Source of the DNA: Pseudoalteromonas sp. SMS1
GTDB lineage: Bacteria; Pseudomonadota; Gammaproteobacteria; Enterobacterales; Alteromonadaceae
Assembly (NCBI RefSeq): GCF_021530565.1
Contig: NZ_JAKGBI010000006.1
Span: 1-64,000 of the forward strand
Length of the DNA: 64,000 nucleotides
Direction of reading: 5' to 3'
Below the pieces are notes generated by a model. It was not told the origin of the DNA. It did not search any database and worked only from the letters and a program-made list of their open reading frames with translations. Shown here in pieces: positions 1-10,100 of this stretch. Each line of letters opens with the position of its first letter. Positions within the stretch are counted from its first letter, which is position 1. A program made the translations under genes and the position numbers.

Positions 1-3000
1 TGTCCTCGGTGCGAGCGATCCGCTCAAGCGGCGCACGCAGCTGACTGTCAGCATGGTTTTCAATGGCCACAGATAAATCGGCCAGTGTTTGCGCGTCAAA
101 AACAGTTTGGATTGGTAACTCTACAGCAAAGTGAGTACGGATACTCGACACCAAGCGAATACTCAGGATGGAATGGCCACCCAACTCAAAGAAATTAGCC
201 TGCGTGCTGATTTTAGCGCTGTCCAAATCTAACAAAGAAGACCAAATCTCCACCAGGACTTGCTCTGTGTCGTTTGCAGGCGCCACATATTCTCCTTGCA
301 AGGAAGTACCATCAGGCTCAGGTAAAGCTTTTTTATCTACTTTGCCATTGGGAGTCAGTGGCCAATCATCTACAACCATTAAGACACTTGGCACCATATA
401 CTCTGGTAACTGCGACGACAATGCGATCTTTACATCGTTGACGAAATTCGCTTTGTCCGCATCATTGCAGGCTTCAACCGGTTTAATATAGCCGACTAGT
501 TGTTGGTTATCAGCTAGCTTTTTAGTTAAAATCAGCGAAGAATCAACACTATTTAGTGCAGATAGCTGAGATTCTATTTCTCCCAGCTCAATTCTGAAGC
601 CGCGAATTTTAACCTGATCATCTGCACGACCAATAAATTCAATATCACCGCCAGGCAAGTATCTAACTAAATCTCCCGTGCGATACAATTTTGTTGGGCT
701 ATGGGGGTTTTGTGCATTATAAAATGGGTTTGCGATGAAACGTGCTTGGGTAAGCTCTGGTCGGTTTAAATACCCTCTTGCCAATCCATCGCCACCGATA
801 TAAAGCTCACCAATTACGCCTTTTGCGACGAGTTGCCCGTAACAATCTAGTACATACGCGCTATCCGACATTAGCGGTTTACCAATAGGCGCCACACCAT
901 TATGGCCCGGCTTAAATGCATAGGTGGTCGAAAATGTCGTATTCTCGGTCGGGCCGTAACCATTGATGAGCTGTACATCTGGCAACTGAGTTTGCGTGCG
1001 CTGTATCGCCTCGGGATCCAATACATCGCCCCCTGCCAAAAGTTGCTTTAATGGCAAGTTTTCTGGTATCTGATGGGACCACTCTCGGAAAAACCCAGCC
1101 GTCAGCCAAAGTGTATTGACGCTATGTTGTATGATCTCATTATTGAGAAGCTCTGGTGATAATTGACCTGCCGAATATAGTACGACTTTGCCACCATTGA
1201 GAAGTGGCCCCCATAGCTCCAGCGTCGCCGCGTCAAACGCGATGTTCGCACATTGCATCATACACGTGTCGGCATCTAACGTCATAAAACGCTGATTATT
1301 TACTAATCGCACAACTGCCAAATGTGGCGTCAACACCCCTTTGGGCTGACCTGTAGAACCCGACGTATAAATCACATAAGCTAAGTTAGACGGTTTTAGA
1401 TTAATGTCAGACTGAGTAATGTTTGTGGCGCAATAGTCATGATAAGGCGTACTGTCTAAATCAATAATTTGCCCAGAGAAAGCTGTGAGTTGGTCCCGCA
1501 CAGACGAGTGGCTTACAATTGTCGTCAATGCCGCATCATTTATCATATAGTCTAAGCGACTTTGGGGGTAGTTCGGGTCTAACGGCACATAAGCTCCGCC
1601 TGATTTTAAAATACCCAAAATGCCAATAACCATCTCTAAAGAACGCTCAAAACACAGACCAACAAGTGTATCTGGCCCCACACCTTGGGTTTCTATTAGA
1701 TAGTGCGCGAGTTGATTGGCTTGCTCGTTGAGTGCTTGATAGGTTAATTGCTCAGTACCAAATTCGATGGCAACCTTGTCTGGGTTATCTTGTGCTTGCT
1801 GCTCAAACAAAGATTGGAGACACAGATCTTTTGGGTACTCTTGGGTGGTGTCATTCAGCTCATTGATAAGGTGATGCTGCTCAGCCTCAGATAATATGGA
1901 TAAGCTATGTGGCGCCACGGTTTCGTCAGCAAGCGTACTCATTTCAGTCAAGAGTCTACACAGATGCTCATTCAGTCTAACAATCGCTTGCTCGTCAAAT
2001 AAACTGATATCATAGGTCCAATTGATACCAACGCCTAACTCGCTGATTTTCATATCAACATTGAGGTCAAATTTGGCTTGTATTGCCTGAGATTGATAGG
2101 GGCTAAATGTTAAATCGGATAACTTAACCGTTTCAATGTCGGTTTCTGTACCTACACCATAATCCGTTTCTGTCGTCATCATAATTTGAAATAACGGTGT
2201 ATGGGCAGTGTTTCTTGGGATCTTTAACCGTTCAACCAGTTGCTCAAATGGCACATCTTGATTAGCTTGTGCCTCTAAGTGTACCTTGCGAATATGTGTA
2301 AAATAATCTGCCAGCGTTGGCTGATTTGTATCTGTTCTAAGGACTAAGGTATTGACAAAAAAGCCTATCAAAGGCGTCAATACATGCTGACGTCGATTAG
2401 CGACTGGGGTACCAATCACGATATCATGAGCATTACTATGCCTTGCAAGCAACAACGACAGCGCACCGTGCAATAACATGAATGGTGTAAGGTTATGTTT
2501 TTTCGCTAGAGATTGTAATTGTTGTCCTACCGCGGCACCTAGTTCACCTTGAACAACAGCACCAAGGTGCTGCTTGGATTGTGGCCTAGGCTTGCTCAGT
2601 GGTAGGCTGTGCAATGGCGCGATATCCTCAAGCTGAGACTCCCAAAAGTTTAACTGGCTGTCTAGGACCTCTCCATCAAGGTGACTACGCTGCCAATGTG
2701 CATAATCCGAATATTGGATAGCTAATTCTTCAAGCGGGTCGCTTTTTCCTTGCGAAAACGCCTCAAATAAGGTGAAGAACTCTTTCGTCAACACATCCAT
2801 CGACCAACCATCAGAAACAATATGGTGCATATTGAACAGTAAGACACCTTGTGCGTCAGCTGTTTGAAAGTAACTCACACGTAGCATGATATCTTTAGCT
2901 AAATCAAAAGGTTTAACCATATCTGCTTTTACATGAGATGCCACCGCCTGAGCTTGCGCCTCACCCGTGAGATCTCGAAAGTCCTGCTGGTCTATGGCAA

Positions 3001-3454
3001 AGTTTACTTCTGACATCTCTAAAATATGCTGTGATGCTTCACCTTGCACTTGCGTGTATACGCTTCTAAGCACTTCATGGCGGGCAATGATGTGCGAGAA
3101 GACTCTATTTAATAGTCCAATATCAAGTTGACCTTGCACTTGAAATGCCACCGGCATGTTATATTCAGGCGTGCTTCCTTGTAATTGGTCCAAAAACCAT
3201 AATCGTTGCTGAGAAAAAGACAGCGGGCCTGATGTCAGATTTTGTTTCGTAATGTTAAGCTCAACATTATCCGTGCTGCGCTTCTCAAAGGTTTCTAAAT
3301 ACTCAATGATATGCTGCTTGTTTTGCTTAATGTAAGCTCGCTCATCATCGCTTATCGCTCCCTTAGGAGATTGAGATTTTAACTTTCCTTGCTCTAAAAA
3401 CAATTTCACCCCTTTTTGATTCAGGGTCGCTAAGAGTAATCGTATTTCTTTCAT
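1..3454 (-). CDS. Nonribosomal peptide synthetase NRPS5, 3' part outside window (TubC-C-A-T-...)
   Basis: This reading frame stays open from the ATG at 3454 to the left edge, so only the first 1151 residues are visible. Residues 1-55 form a TubC-type docking domain. A condensation domain follows with an intact HHIVSDG motif, then an adenylation domain (YTSGSTGQPKG loop) and a carrier with LGGHS, its phosphopantetheine serine at residue 1095. After the carrier the sequence continues (PLERIART), as at the start of another condensation domain, so more modules lie to the left. My hand-read specificity code is DALLLGGTF, close to valine-type codes such as DAFWIGGTF, so an aliphatic residue is inferred. 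It is the last NRPS gene of the minus-strand cluster and starts 80 bp after the oxygenase gene. Chain release (TE or reductase) is not visible here. Confidence 0.93.
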   Translation of the reverse strand, partial: MKEIRLLLATLNQKGVKLFLEQGKLKSQSPKGAISDDERAYIKQNKQHIIEYLETFEKRSTDNVELNITKQNLTSGPLSFSQQRLWFLDQLQGSTPEYNMPVAFQVQGQLDIGLLNRVFSHIIARHEVLRSVYTQVQGEASQHILEMSEVNFAIDQQDFRDLTGEAQAQAVASHVKADMVKPFDLAKDIMLRVSYFQTADAQGVLLFNMHHIVSDGWSMDVLTKEFFTLFEAFSQGKSDPLEELAIQYSDYAHWQRSHLDGEVLDSQLNFWESQLEDIAPLHSLPLSKPRPQSKQHLGAVVQGELGAAVGQQLQSLAKKHNLTPFMLLHGALSLLLARHSNAHDIVIGTPVANRRQHVLTPLIGFFVNTLVLRTDTNQPTLADYFTHIRKVHLEAQANQDVPFEQLVERLKIPRNTAHTPLFQIMMTTETDYGVGTETDIETVKLSDLTFSPYQSQAIQAKFDLNVDMKISELGVGINWTYDISLFDEQAIVRLNEHLCRLLTEMSTLADETVAPHSLSILSEAEQHHLINELNDTTQEYPKDLCLQSLFEQQAQDNPDKVAIEFGTEQLTYQALNEQANQLAHYLIETQGVGPDTLVGLCFERSLEMVIGILGILKSGGAYVPLDPNYPQSRLDYMINDAALTTIVSHSSVRDQLTAFSGQIIDLDSTPYHDYCATNITQSDINLKPSNLAYVIYTSGSTGQPKGVLTPHLAVVRLVNNQRFMTLDADTCMMQCANIAFDAATLELWGPLLNGGKVVLYSAGQLSPELLNNEIIQHSVNTLWLTAGFFREWSHQIPENLPLKQLLAGGDVLDPEAIQRTQTQLPDVQLINGYGPTENTTFSTTYAFKPGHNGVAPIGKPLMSDSAYVLDCYGQLVAKGVIGELYIGGDGLARGYLNRPELTQARFIANPFYNAQNPHSPTKLYRTGDLVRYLPGGDIEFIGRADDQVKIRGFRIELGEIESQLSALNSVDSSLILTKKLADNQQLVGYIKPVEACNDADKANFVNDVKIALSSQLPEYMVPSVLMVVDDWPLTPNGKVDKKALPEPDGTSLQGEYVAPANDTEQVLVEIWSSLLDLDSAKISTQANFFELGGHSILSIRLVSSIRTHFAVELPIQTVFDAQTLADLSVAIENHADSQLRAPLERIARTED

Positions 3455-3534
3455 TTAAAAACCTTGCTAAATGCAACAGTTCCCACCACAGGCCGGATAA
3501 TGTTGGTCGTTATTATTGTTATTATTTTTGACGC

Positions 3535-4560
3535 TTATAGCGTAGTGTCTTTCCAATCATGTAAATCAGAGAATGCCGTCAGCACAAGACGATCACCGTC
3601 AAATGGTTCTCTCGCGTGAGCCACTGAAAGGTTGTCTACCATCAGTACATCTCCCTTTACCCACTGAAAAGTCACTTTCTCGGCTAAATAAGCCTGTTTG
3701 AGTGTTTCACTGTCCTCTTCTGAAATGGGTGTACCGTCACCATAGTAAGTATGATTTGGGTACTCGTGTTCAGACAAAGATCCTTTCAAAAACTGCCTTG
3801 CTCTAGGTTCAATGGTATTGACATTGAATGATGTACAGTGATTGAACCAACATTTCTCCCCTGTCTCTGGGTGTGCCAGTGCAACAGGCCTAACTTGTTC
3901 GGTAGACAAAGTAATTAAGCCCTTGTCATGCCATTTCCAACTGATTTCATTCGCCTTGAAGTATTCTTCAGCTTGCTCTTGAGTCTCTGATTGAAACGCC
4001 CATTTCCAGTCACAATACAGGTTTGGCATAAAGTTGCGGCGATACATATACCCCAACTTAATTAACTTATTACGCAGTTCCTCTGGTACCGCATTAAACA
4101 CTTTACGTGTATCAGCCAGTGGTGTTGCACCTCCCACAGGTGCAACTTTATGACAATTAAAATAGACAAAACGAGGAAACTGCAAATTAAACGACTGCTC
4201 GTTGTGCAGAAATATTTCTCCCTCTTTTGGGTGCGCAGTGGATGTAAAAACATTCCCTTCAATACGGTCACGTTTGAGCTGGCGCTCTTGATAAGTATCA
4301 AGAGAGCCTCCACTGCTTGTGTCCACAAAGCTTTCGAACGCAGCAGCACTCTCTACGCCAAATCCTCTGAATAGAATTGCCCCATATTCTTGGCGTAATC
4401 CAATCAGTACTTCACGATTTTGTTCAAACCATTGGTCAATATTTAAATCACTTTTTTTATTAATAATCACCAACGGTAACACTTGGGTTTCAGAGATAAA
4501 ACCACATTCAATGTCTTCATTATGTGTAAAAGACACCGCCTCTGATAATGGAACTAGCAT
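3535..4560 (-). CDS. SyrP-like TauD/TfdA Fe(II)/2-oxoglutarate-dependent oxygenase
   Basis: A 341-residue enzyme of the TauD/TfdA superfamily. The iron-binding pair lies in HNEQSF (His119, Glu121), the distal histidine is His315 in SVAHAREPF, and Arg324 is placed to bind the 2-oxoglutarate carboxylate. The HNE form of the facial triad and the APVGGATPLADTR segment match the SyrP/KtzO-type branch, whose members hydroxylate amino acids bound to NRPS carriers (established for the family). It lies 27 bp downstream of the SufS-like gene and directly before NRPS5, so hydroxylation of a residue of the peptide, while carrier-bound or free, is the natural inference. The exact substrate cannot be read from sequence. 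Full length for the family, with no missing ligand. Confidence 0.88.
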   Translation of the reverse strand: MLVPLSEAVSFTHNEDIECGFISETQVLPLVIINKKSDLNIDQWFEQNREVLIGLRQEYGAILFRGFGVESAAAFESFVDTSSGGSLDTYQERQLKRDRIEGNVFTSTAHPKEGEIFLHNEQSFNLQFPRFVYFNCHKVAPVGGATPLADTRKVFNAVPEELRNKLIKLGYMYRRNFMPNLYCDWKWAFQSETQEQAEEYFKANEISWKWHDKGLITLSTEQVRPVALAHPETGEKCWFNHCTSFNVNTIEPRARQFLKGSLSEHEYPNHTYYGDGTPISEEDSETLKQAYLAEKVTFQWVKGDVLMVDNLSVAHAREPFDGDRLVLTAFSDLHDWKDTTL

Positions 4561-4587
4561 TGTCGCTTTCCTTACTTAATTAATTCC

Positions 4588-5799
4588 TTAAAACATAAAC
4601 GCACTGATGTCATCCAGCGCATTGAAGAAGTGCTCAATTTCCGACTCGTTGTTATACAAATAAGCTGATACACGAATAACGTGTGAACCAGCAATCTGGT
4701 CAACATACGGTTGCGCACACAAGTGCCCATTTCGAACCATGATACCGTAAGTATCACTCAGCACACGCGCCGTATCATCTAATTTGGGTGATGAAGGCAC
4801 CCATAAGCTAAGTACTGCACCACGTTCAGCAGTTGGGTCTGGTTGAATGACCTTCAGATAATCACGTTCATTGGCAAGTTTGAGCATGTAATTGCCTAAG
4901 TGTTTGTCGTGCGCTTCAACATTATCCAAGCCAATACTATTTAAGTAGTCAATTGCAGCACCAAGGCCCAATACACCCGAAATATGAGGGGTACCAGCTT
5001 CTAGTCTATGCGGCAGCTTACGCAGTCTATAGTGATCTAATTCCACCCAATCGACCATACCACCACCGAACAGCATTGGCGTCAACTGCTCCAACATCTC
5101 CTTTTTACCGTAGAGGACACCGACGCCTGTCGGGCCCAGCATTTTGTGTGGTGAAAACGTTAAGAAGTCAATATCAAGCTCTAGCACATTTACTTTCTTG
5201 TGTGGTACAGATTGTGCGGCATCTACCACCACAATGGCACCATACTCTTTGGCAATAGCTGCCATTTCTTTCAGCGGGTTATAAACCCCAGTGACATTTG
5301 AGCAATGCGTAATTGCAACAACCTTTGGTCCCTTTTTAACCTTTTCACGATAATCATCTAGGTCAAGGCCACCTTCAGGAAGTAAGTTGACAGACTCAGT
5401 CGTTGCACGACTCATCCATGGTAGCTGATGCGAGTGATGCGAGTCGGCACAAATTAACACCGTATCGTCTTTAGTGAGGTTAAGGCCAGACGCAACCAGA
5501 TTGATAGCTTCTGTGGTATTTTTCGTAAAGACTATCTCGTTACCCGAGCAAGAAAGCAGCTCCGCGGTTCTATAACGCGCACGCTCAAACTTGTTAGACA
5601 CAAGCTCAATTGCATAACCTTTGCCACGGTGAACGTTTGAAGACACGCCGCCATAGTACTCAACCGTTGCATCAATCATTTGCTGTGGTTTTAGTGACGT
5701 TGCCGCACTATCAAGGTAGGTGATTTTTCTGCCATCAATCTCAGCATTTAAGCCGGGAAAATCTTCTCGAATATTGGCTAACTTATCTAAATCAAACAT
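4588..5799 (-). CDS. SufS/CsdA-like class V aminotransferase-fold PLP enzyme (putative cysteine desulfurase)
   Basis: A 403-residue PLP enzyme of the class V family. Asp193 (VVDAAQS) should contact the pyridine nitrogen, and Lys219 in FSPHKMLGPTG forms the Schiff base. Cys361 in RNGHLCAQP matches the active-site cysteine loop (RTGHHCAQP-like) of group II cysteine desulfurases SufS/CsdA. Aminotransferases and isopenicillin-N-epimerase-type relatives generally lack that cysteine, so persulfide formation is plausible. No SufE, SufU or suf genes are adjacent. Its start overlaps the end of the PaaK-like ligase gene by 8 bp, which suggests translational coupling and a joint reaction, perhaps sulfur transfer to a carboxylate activated by the ligase. 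That coupling is inference; a desulfurase, a selenocysteine-lyase-like or an epimerase role remain possible. Confidence 0.85.
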   Translation of the reverse strand: MFDLDKLANIREDFPGLNAEIDGRKITYLDSAATSLKPQQMIDATVEYYGGVSSNVHRGKGYAIELVSNKFERARYRTAELLSCSGNEIVFTKNTTEAINLVASGLNLTKDDTVLICADSHHSHQLPWMSRATTESVNLLPEGGLDLDDYREKVKKGPKVVAITHCSNVTGVYNPLKEMAAIAKEYGAIVVVDAAQSVPHKKVNVLELDIDFLTFSPHKMLGPTGVGVLYGKKEMLEQLTPMLFGGGMVDWVELDHYRLRKLPHRLEAGTPHISGVLGLGAAIDYLNSIGLDNVEAHDKHLGNYMLKLANERDYLKVIQPDPTAERGAVLSLWVPSSPKLDDTARVLSDTYGIMVRNGHLCAQPYVDQIAGSHVIRVSAYLYNNESEIEHFFNALDDISAFMF

Positions 5800-7054
5800 G
5801 GGTATTCATTCCTCTCACAAACTGATATTTTCCTGAGCGCTCTGATGCGATGTAGTCTACGAAATTAACGTCAAACTTTAATTCCTTGCCGAATGCTGCT
5901 TTCACTTTTTCAATAAACGCATTTTCTGCCCCAGCTTCATACTCATCATTGGCCATGATTTTGAGCAGGAATTCATCTTCTTTTACTTGCTCTAGCTGAT
6001 AAAAGTCTAACCAAACCGGCGCGCCCATCATTTTATCTATTTGCTGCGGAGACAAGAACGGTTGACCATCTTTGACTAAGAAGTGTGATACTTTTCCTTC
6101 CATCACGATTCTAACTCTATCTGAACCACTTTCTCCTTTGCCTTCTTTCACAGAGACGATATCACCTGTTCTGTAGCGAATATGCGGCGAAGCACCTTGG
6201 TCGATACTCGTAATACAAAGCTCTTTAAACGTGTTGTCTAGAGGGGATTTAAACTCGGTATCTACATATTCAAAATAGAAACTATCGTCATTGACATGCA
6301 TGTCACCATAATTACACTCCATCGCGACCCAGCCGAATTCCGTAGATGATAGTAACTCACCATATACTTTATTCATGTCATAGAACTCGGCAATTTGTCT
6401 TCTCGTGCAGTCGGTGGCTGCAGTATATGCGACCATGACTGGAATTTGTGGAGGCTGAATACCCCGCTTCTTATAGTGCTTCAACAAGAATGCAAAGTGC
6501 GTTGGGTCGACATAAAACAAATCCGGCTTGTACTCCTCAATTTCTTCAATCGTTCTATCTAGCATGGCTTCAGTGGTTGTCATCAAGTCATGATAGACAG
6601 GCAGTACAAGCGTTTTATCCGCCAGGATACGATCTTCAATCGAACTGTTTGGGTTGGCACATTCTACATCAGAGCAGTTTGGCGCGGCATATCGGGCTAT
6701 TTTTCGTCCAGAGCGGTGAAACGCTTCATTAATTGTTGGATTAATTTCAGCACAAGCAATTGCACGATTTAGGAGGTACATACCAATTTCAAGCGTTATC
6801 AGTCGGTCACCAGTAGAGCCCGAGCTGCGGCTGCTTGTGATCATCGGGTGATTTAGTGTAAAGCCTTTCGCCAACGTCCCTTTTGGGAAACTACGACGAT
6901 AGTCACCTTTAGCGGTGAATGGGATTTTATTTAAATCCTCTGGCGTTTTAATCTCCTCTAGATTGACTCCCGATTTTGCAAACAAATCTTGATAAAACTC
7001 GACATTTTCAAAGCTATATTTTAGCTCCTTCAATACCCGTTGAAAATTTTTCAT
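5792..7054 (-). CDS. PaaK / coenzyme F390 synthetase-like acyl-adenylating enzyme
   Basis: A free-standing adenylate-forming enzyme of about 420 residues, the usual length of phenylacetate-CoA ligase relatives. Visible motifs are the AMP-binding loop SSRSSGSTGDRL, the central YGELLSSTEFG segment and the hinge-proximal YRTGDIVSV. I chose the third of three closely spaced in-frame ATGs (7072, 7069, 7054) because AAAGG sits seven bases before it and the protein then begins like its relatives. It lacks a carrier domain, so the activated acid would go to CoA, a carrier in trans, or an amine or sulfur nucleophile. The 8-bp overlap with the SufS-like gene suggests the two act together. The substrate is unknown. 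Confidence 0.83.
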   Translation of the reverse strand: MKNFQRVLKELKYSFENVEFYQDLFAKSGVNLEEIKTPEDLNKIPFTAKGDYRRSFPKGTLAKGFTLNHPMITSSRSSGSTGDRLITLEIGMYLLNRAIACAEINPTINEAFHRSGRKIARYAAPNCSDVECANPNSSIEDRILADKTLVLPVYHDLMTTTEAMLDRTIEEIEEYKPDLFYVDPTHFAFLLKHYKKRGIQPPQIPVMVAYTAATDCTRRQIAEFYDMNKVYGELLSSTEFGWVAMECNYGDMHVNDDSFYFEYVDTEFKSPLDNTFKELCITSIDQGASPHIRYRTGDIVSVKEGKGESGSDRVRIVMEGKVSHFLVKDGQPFLSPQQIDKMMGAPVWLDFYQLEQVKEDEFLLKIMANDEYEAGAENAFIEKVKAAFGKELKFDVNFVDYIASERSGKYQFVRGMNTHV

Positions 7055-7117
7055 TTCTGAACCTTTCATCATTTTAAGTTTTTATTATTGAATTGGGTAG
7101 TGGCCATTTGGTCCACG

Positions 7118-7131
7118 TCTCATGCGTGAGA
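7118..7131. promoter_or_regulatory. 14-bp palindrome TCTCATGCGTGAGA in the NRPS4/PaaK-like gap
   Basis: The 108-bp gap between the NRPS4 stop and the chosen PaaK-like start contains TCTCATGCGTGAGA, flanked by an outer GGTC/GACC pair. The same degenerate palindrome (TCTCAYRCRTGAGA) recurs in the intergenic spaces at 28829 and 39178. It could be an operator or the stem of an intra-operon processing or attenuation hairpin. There is no clear T-run, so it is not a strong terminator. Confidence 0.4.
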
Positions 7132-7162
7132 TAATGACCTCTGTTATTTTTATAATTTTAAA

Positions 7163-10100
7163 TTACCACTCTTCTTCTACAGCATCTTCGATTTCAGTTG
7201 CATCTTTCATGCTAAGAACAAGATCTAACTCCATCGCAAGTTCTTCAATATTATTCGCTTCTAGTATTAAAACTAGGGGAGCTTCAATATTAAATTCAGT
7301 TGCTAAACTCTGACTCAATCGCAAACTCAAAATAGAATTAAAGCCTAGGTTCAATAAGTTCTCATTGATGCTTATTGAGGTTGGACTCAGCTCTACAATA
7401 TCTGCAATGCGTGCTACAAGTGTTTTTTCCGTATCCGTCTTGGCGGCTGCAAATGATTGAACAGTGCTTTGATTATACGGTTCTGGTAAAGCTTTTTTAT
7501 CCAACTTGCCATTTGTTGTTAACGGCCAAACATCCACTGGTACAATAAAACTCGGGATCATATAGTCAGGTAATTGCTTACCTAGCAAGTCTCTCACTTT
7601 TTTGATGTAGTCTGCAATATTTTTTTCAGCAATTTTTTCTTTTGCTTTGATATATCCGACTAAATTAGGGTTGCTAGCACGTTCTCTTATCACAACAACA
7701 GCTGATTCAACTTCGTCCAATTGTGACAAATGTGCTTCTATCTCCCCAACTTCCACCCTAAAACCTCTAATTTTAACCTGGTCATCTTTGCGTCCAATGA
7801 ACTCCAAATTGCCATTATTGAGGTAGCGAACAAGATCGCCTGTTTTATAAATTTTATCACTGCGACCTGACTGCTCCGCGAAAGGGTGACGAATAAAACG
7901 CTCCGCAGTGAGCTGCGATTGGTTTAAATATCCTCTCGCGACACCTTCACCGCCTATGTGCAACTCACCAATACACCCCAATGGCGTTAGGTCGTTATTT
8001 TGGTCTAGCACGAAAAGTTGGTTGTTCAGATTCGCTTTACCAATGGTGATCGATTGAGATAAGTCATCCTCTTGAGAAACCACATGACTGGTTGCCGTCA
8101 CGGTGCCTTCGGTCGGACCATAACTATTGATCAATGCGACTTGCGACCCAAAATGATGTTGATGCTGAGCCACTGTCTTGCTAGAGAGTGCCTCGCCACC
8201 AACAATCACTGTACGCAGTGAGTGGCTACTTATTACGGATTGATCAGCAACTAATTGCGCCCAGAATGCGGTGGGTAAGCTGGCAATGGTTACTTGATGG
8301 GCATCACAAAATGCCAAGAACTCAACGAGACCGAACTGACATGCATCATCTCTCAATACCAATCGGGCACCTTGACACAGGGCACCAAAATATTCTTCTA
8401 CAAAAATATCAAAAGAGATACTAGAAAACTGCAGTATATGATCACTATCAGAAAACCCATATGCATCTTTAACGTGTTCTTGATAGTTCACCACAGAGCC
8501 GTGCTCTACCATCACCCCCTTCGGTTTTCCCGTAGAGCCAGATGTGTAAATAACATATGCCAAGTGAGATGAAGTCAGCCCGATAGAGTGAGTCACAATA
8601 TTCTCTTTACTGTAATTCGCACAAAGTACAGAAGTGGGCGTTGTAATGTCATCTAATAGTACCGTAGTCCCAGAAAATGCTGCTAATGTTTCCACTAACG
8701 ACGAATGGCTAAGCACCACTTCTAATCCAGCGTCTTCAAGCAGATAATTCAATCGCTCTGCGGGGTAGTTAGGATCCAAAGGCACATATGCGCCACCCGC
8801 TTTGAGTATCGCCATGACACCCACCGCCATCTCGAGTGAACGTTCGATACATATCCCGACCAAGGTATCCGGTGTTACTTGGTGTGTTTCAATTAAGTAG
8901 TGTGCAAGCTGATTAGCCTGTTCATTCAGCTGTCGGTATGTCAACTGTTGACCATCAAAGACGACGGCAATGCGCTCAGGGTGTGCAGCGGCCTGTGCTT
9001 CAAACAAGCTATGAATACAAGTATGACGAGGATATGTCACTTGCGTGTCATTGAGTGTATCAAGCAAGTAACTGGTTTGCTGATCAGACAGCAAACTTGG
9101 CATTGAGAAAGGCAAGACTGGATCTGCGCTAAGTGCCTCAACAATATACTGCATTGATAGCGCTAAGCTCTCCAGTAAGGCATTACCGTCAACACCTACC
9201 TGCGCATCTAGACTTGCATCAAAACCGACCCCCGTGTCAGTAATCGACAAACTAAACGGTGTCGTAGACTCTGTTTTGACAGAGACAAATTCAAAAGGCA
9301 GATCCTCAAGGTCTAATTCTTCAGAATGACGATAATTGAAAATACAATTAAACGCACTGCCGAACTTATCCGTGAGATGCTGAATCGCTCTATCGAGGGG
9401 GACTTGCTCATACTGACTCGTTTGCAGTAATTGCAAGTTGATGCCCTTAACTTGCTCAACAACGCTTCGGCTGTCAATTTTAACTCTAAATGGTAAAGAG
9501 TTTAAAAACATCCCGATAGTCGAACGATACTCAGGGGCCATCATTCGGCCAGTAAATACCGTCGGGAACAAAATATCCTTGCTGTCACAATACTTGGCCA
9601 TTACCAGCGCCCAGCCAAAGTGAAATAAGCTTGCTGCGCTGACCCCTACTCGCTGCGATTGCGCGCGAATATGGTGCTGCAATTCTGGGGTTATACTCGC
9701 GAGGTATTTTTGCGTATCGCTGCTTTCAATGTGACTTTCACCAATATCGAACAACAAGCTTGGTGCTTCAAAGCCCTCTAAAAGCGTCTCAAAGTAAGCT
9801 GTTTTTGTCGGCGCTTCGGAAAGCAATTCAAGTGCATATGCATAATGTTGTTTGGCATCACCCAGCATGTCCTGCTGATTGTTGTAGAACATAACCAGCT
9901 CGGTGATCATCACTTCCATACTAATATGATCACTGACGATATGATGTCGCTCTATGAACAGCCCTAGTTCATCCGTGTCTTCTCTCTCAAGTACATGAAT
10001 CCGAGTTAAAGACTCTCCTTCTAGATCCATCGCTGGTTGCTGAGATTGCAGCTTCGTTAATTGTTCATTGTACTGTTCTTCGTTGGCACATTGAATATAA

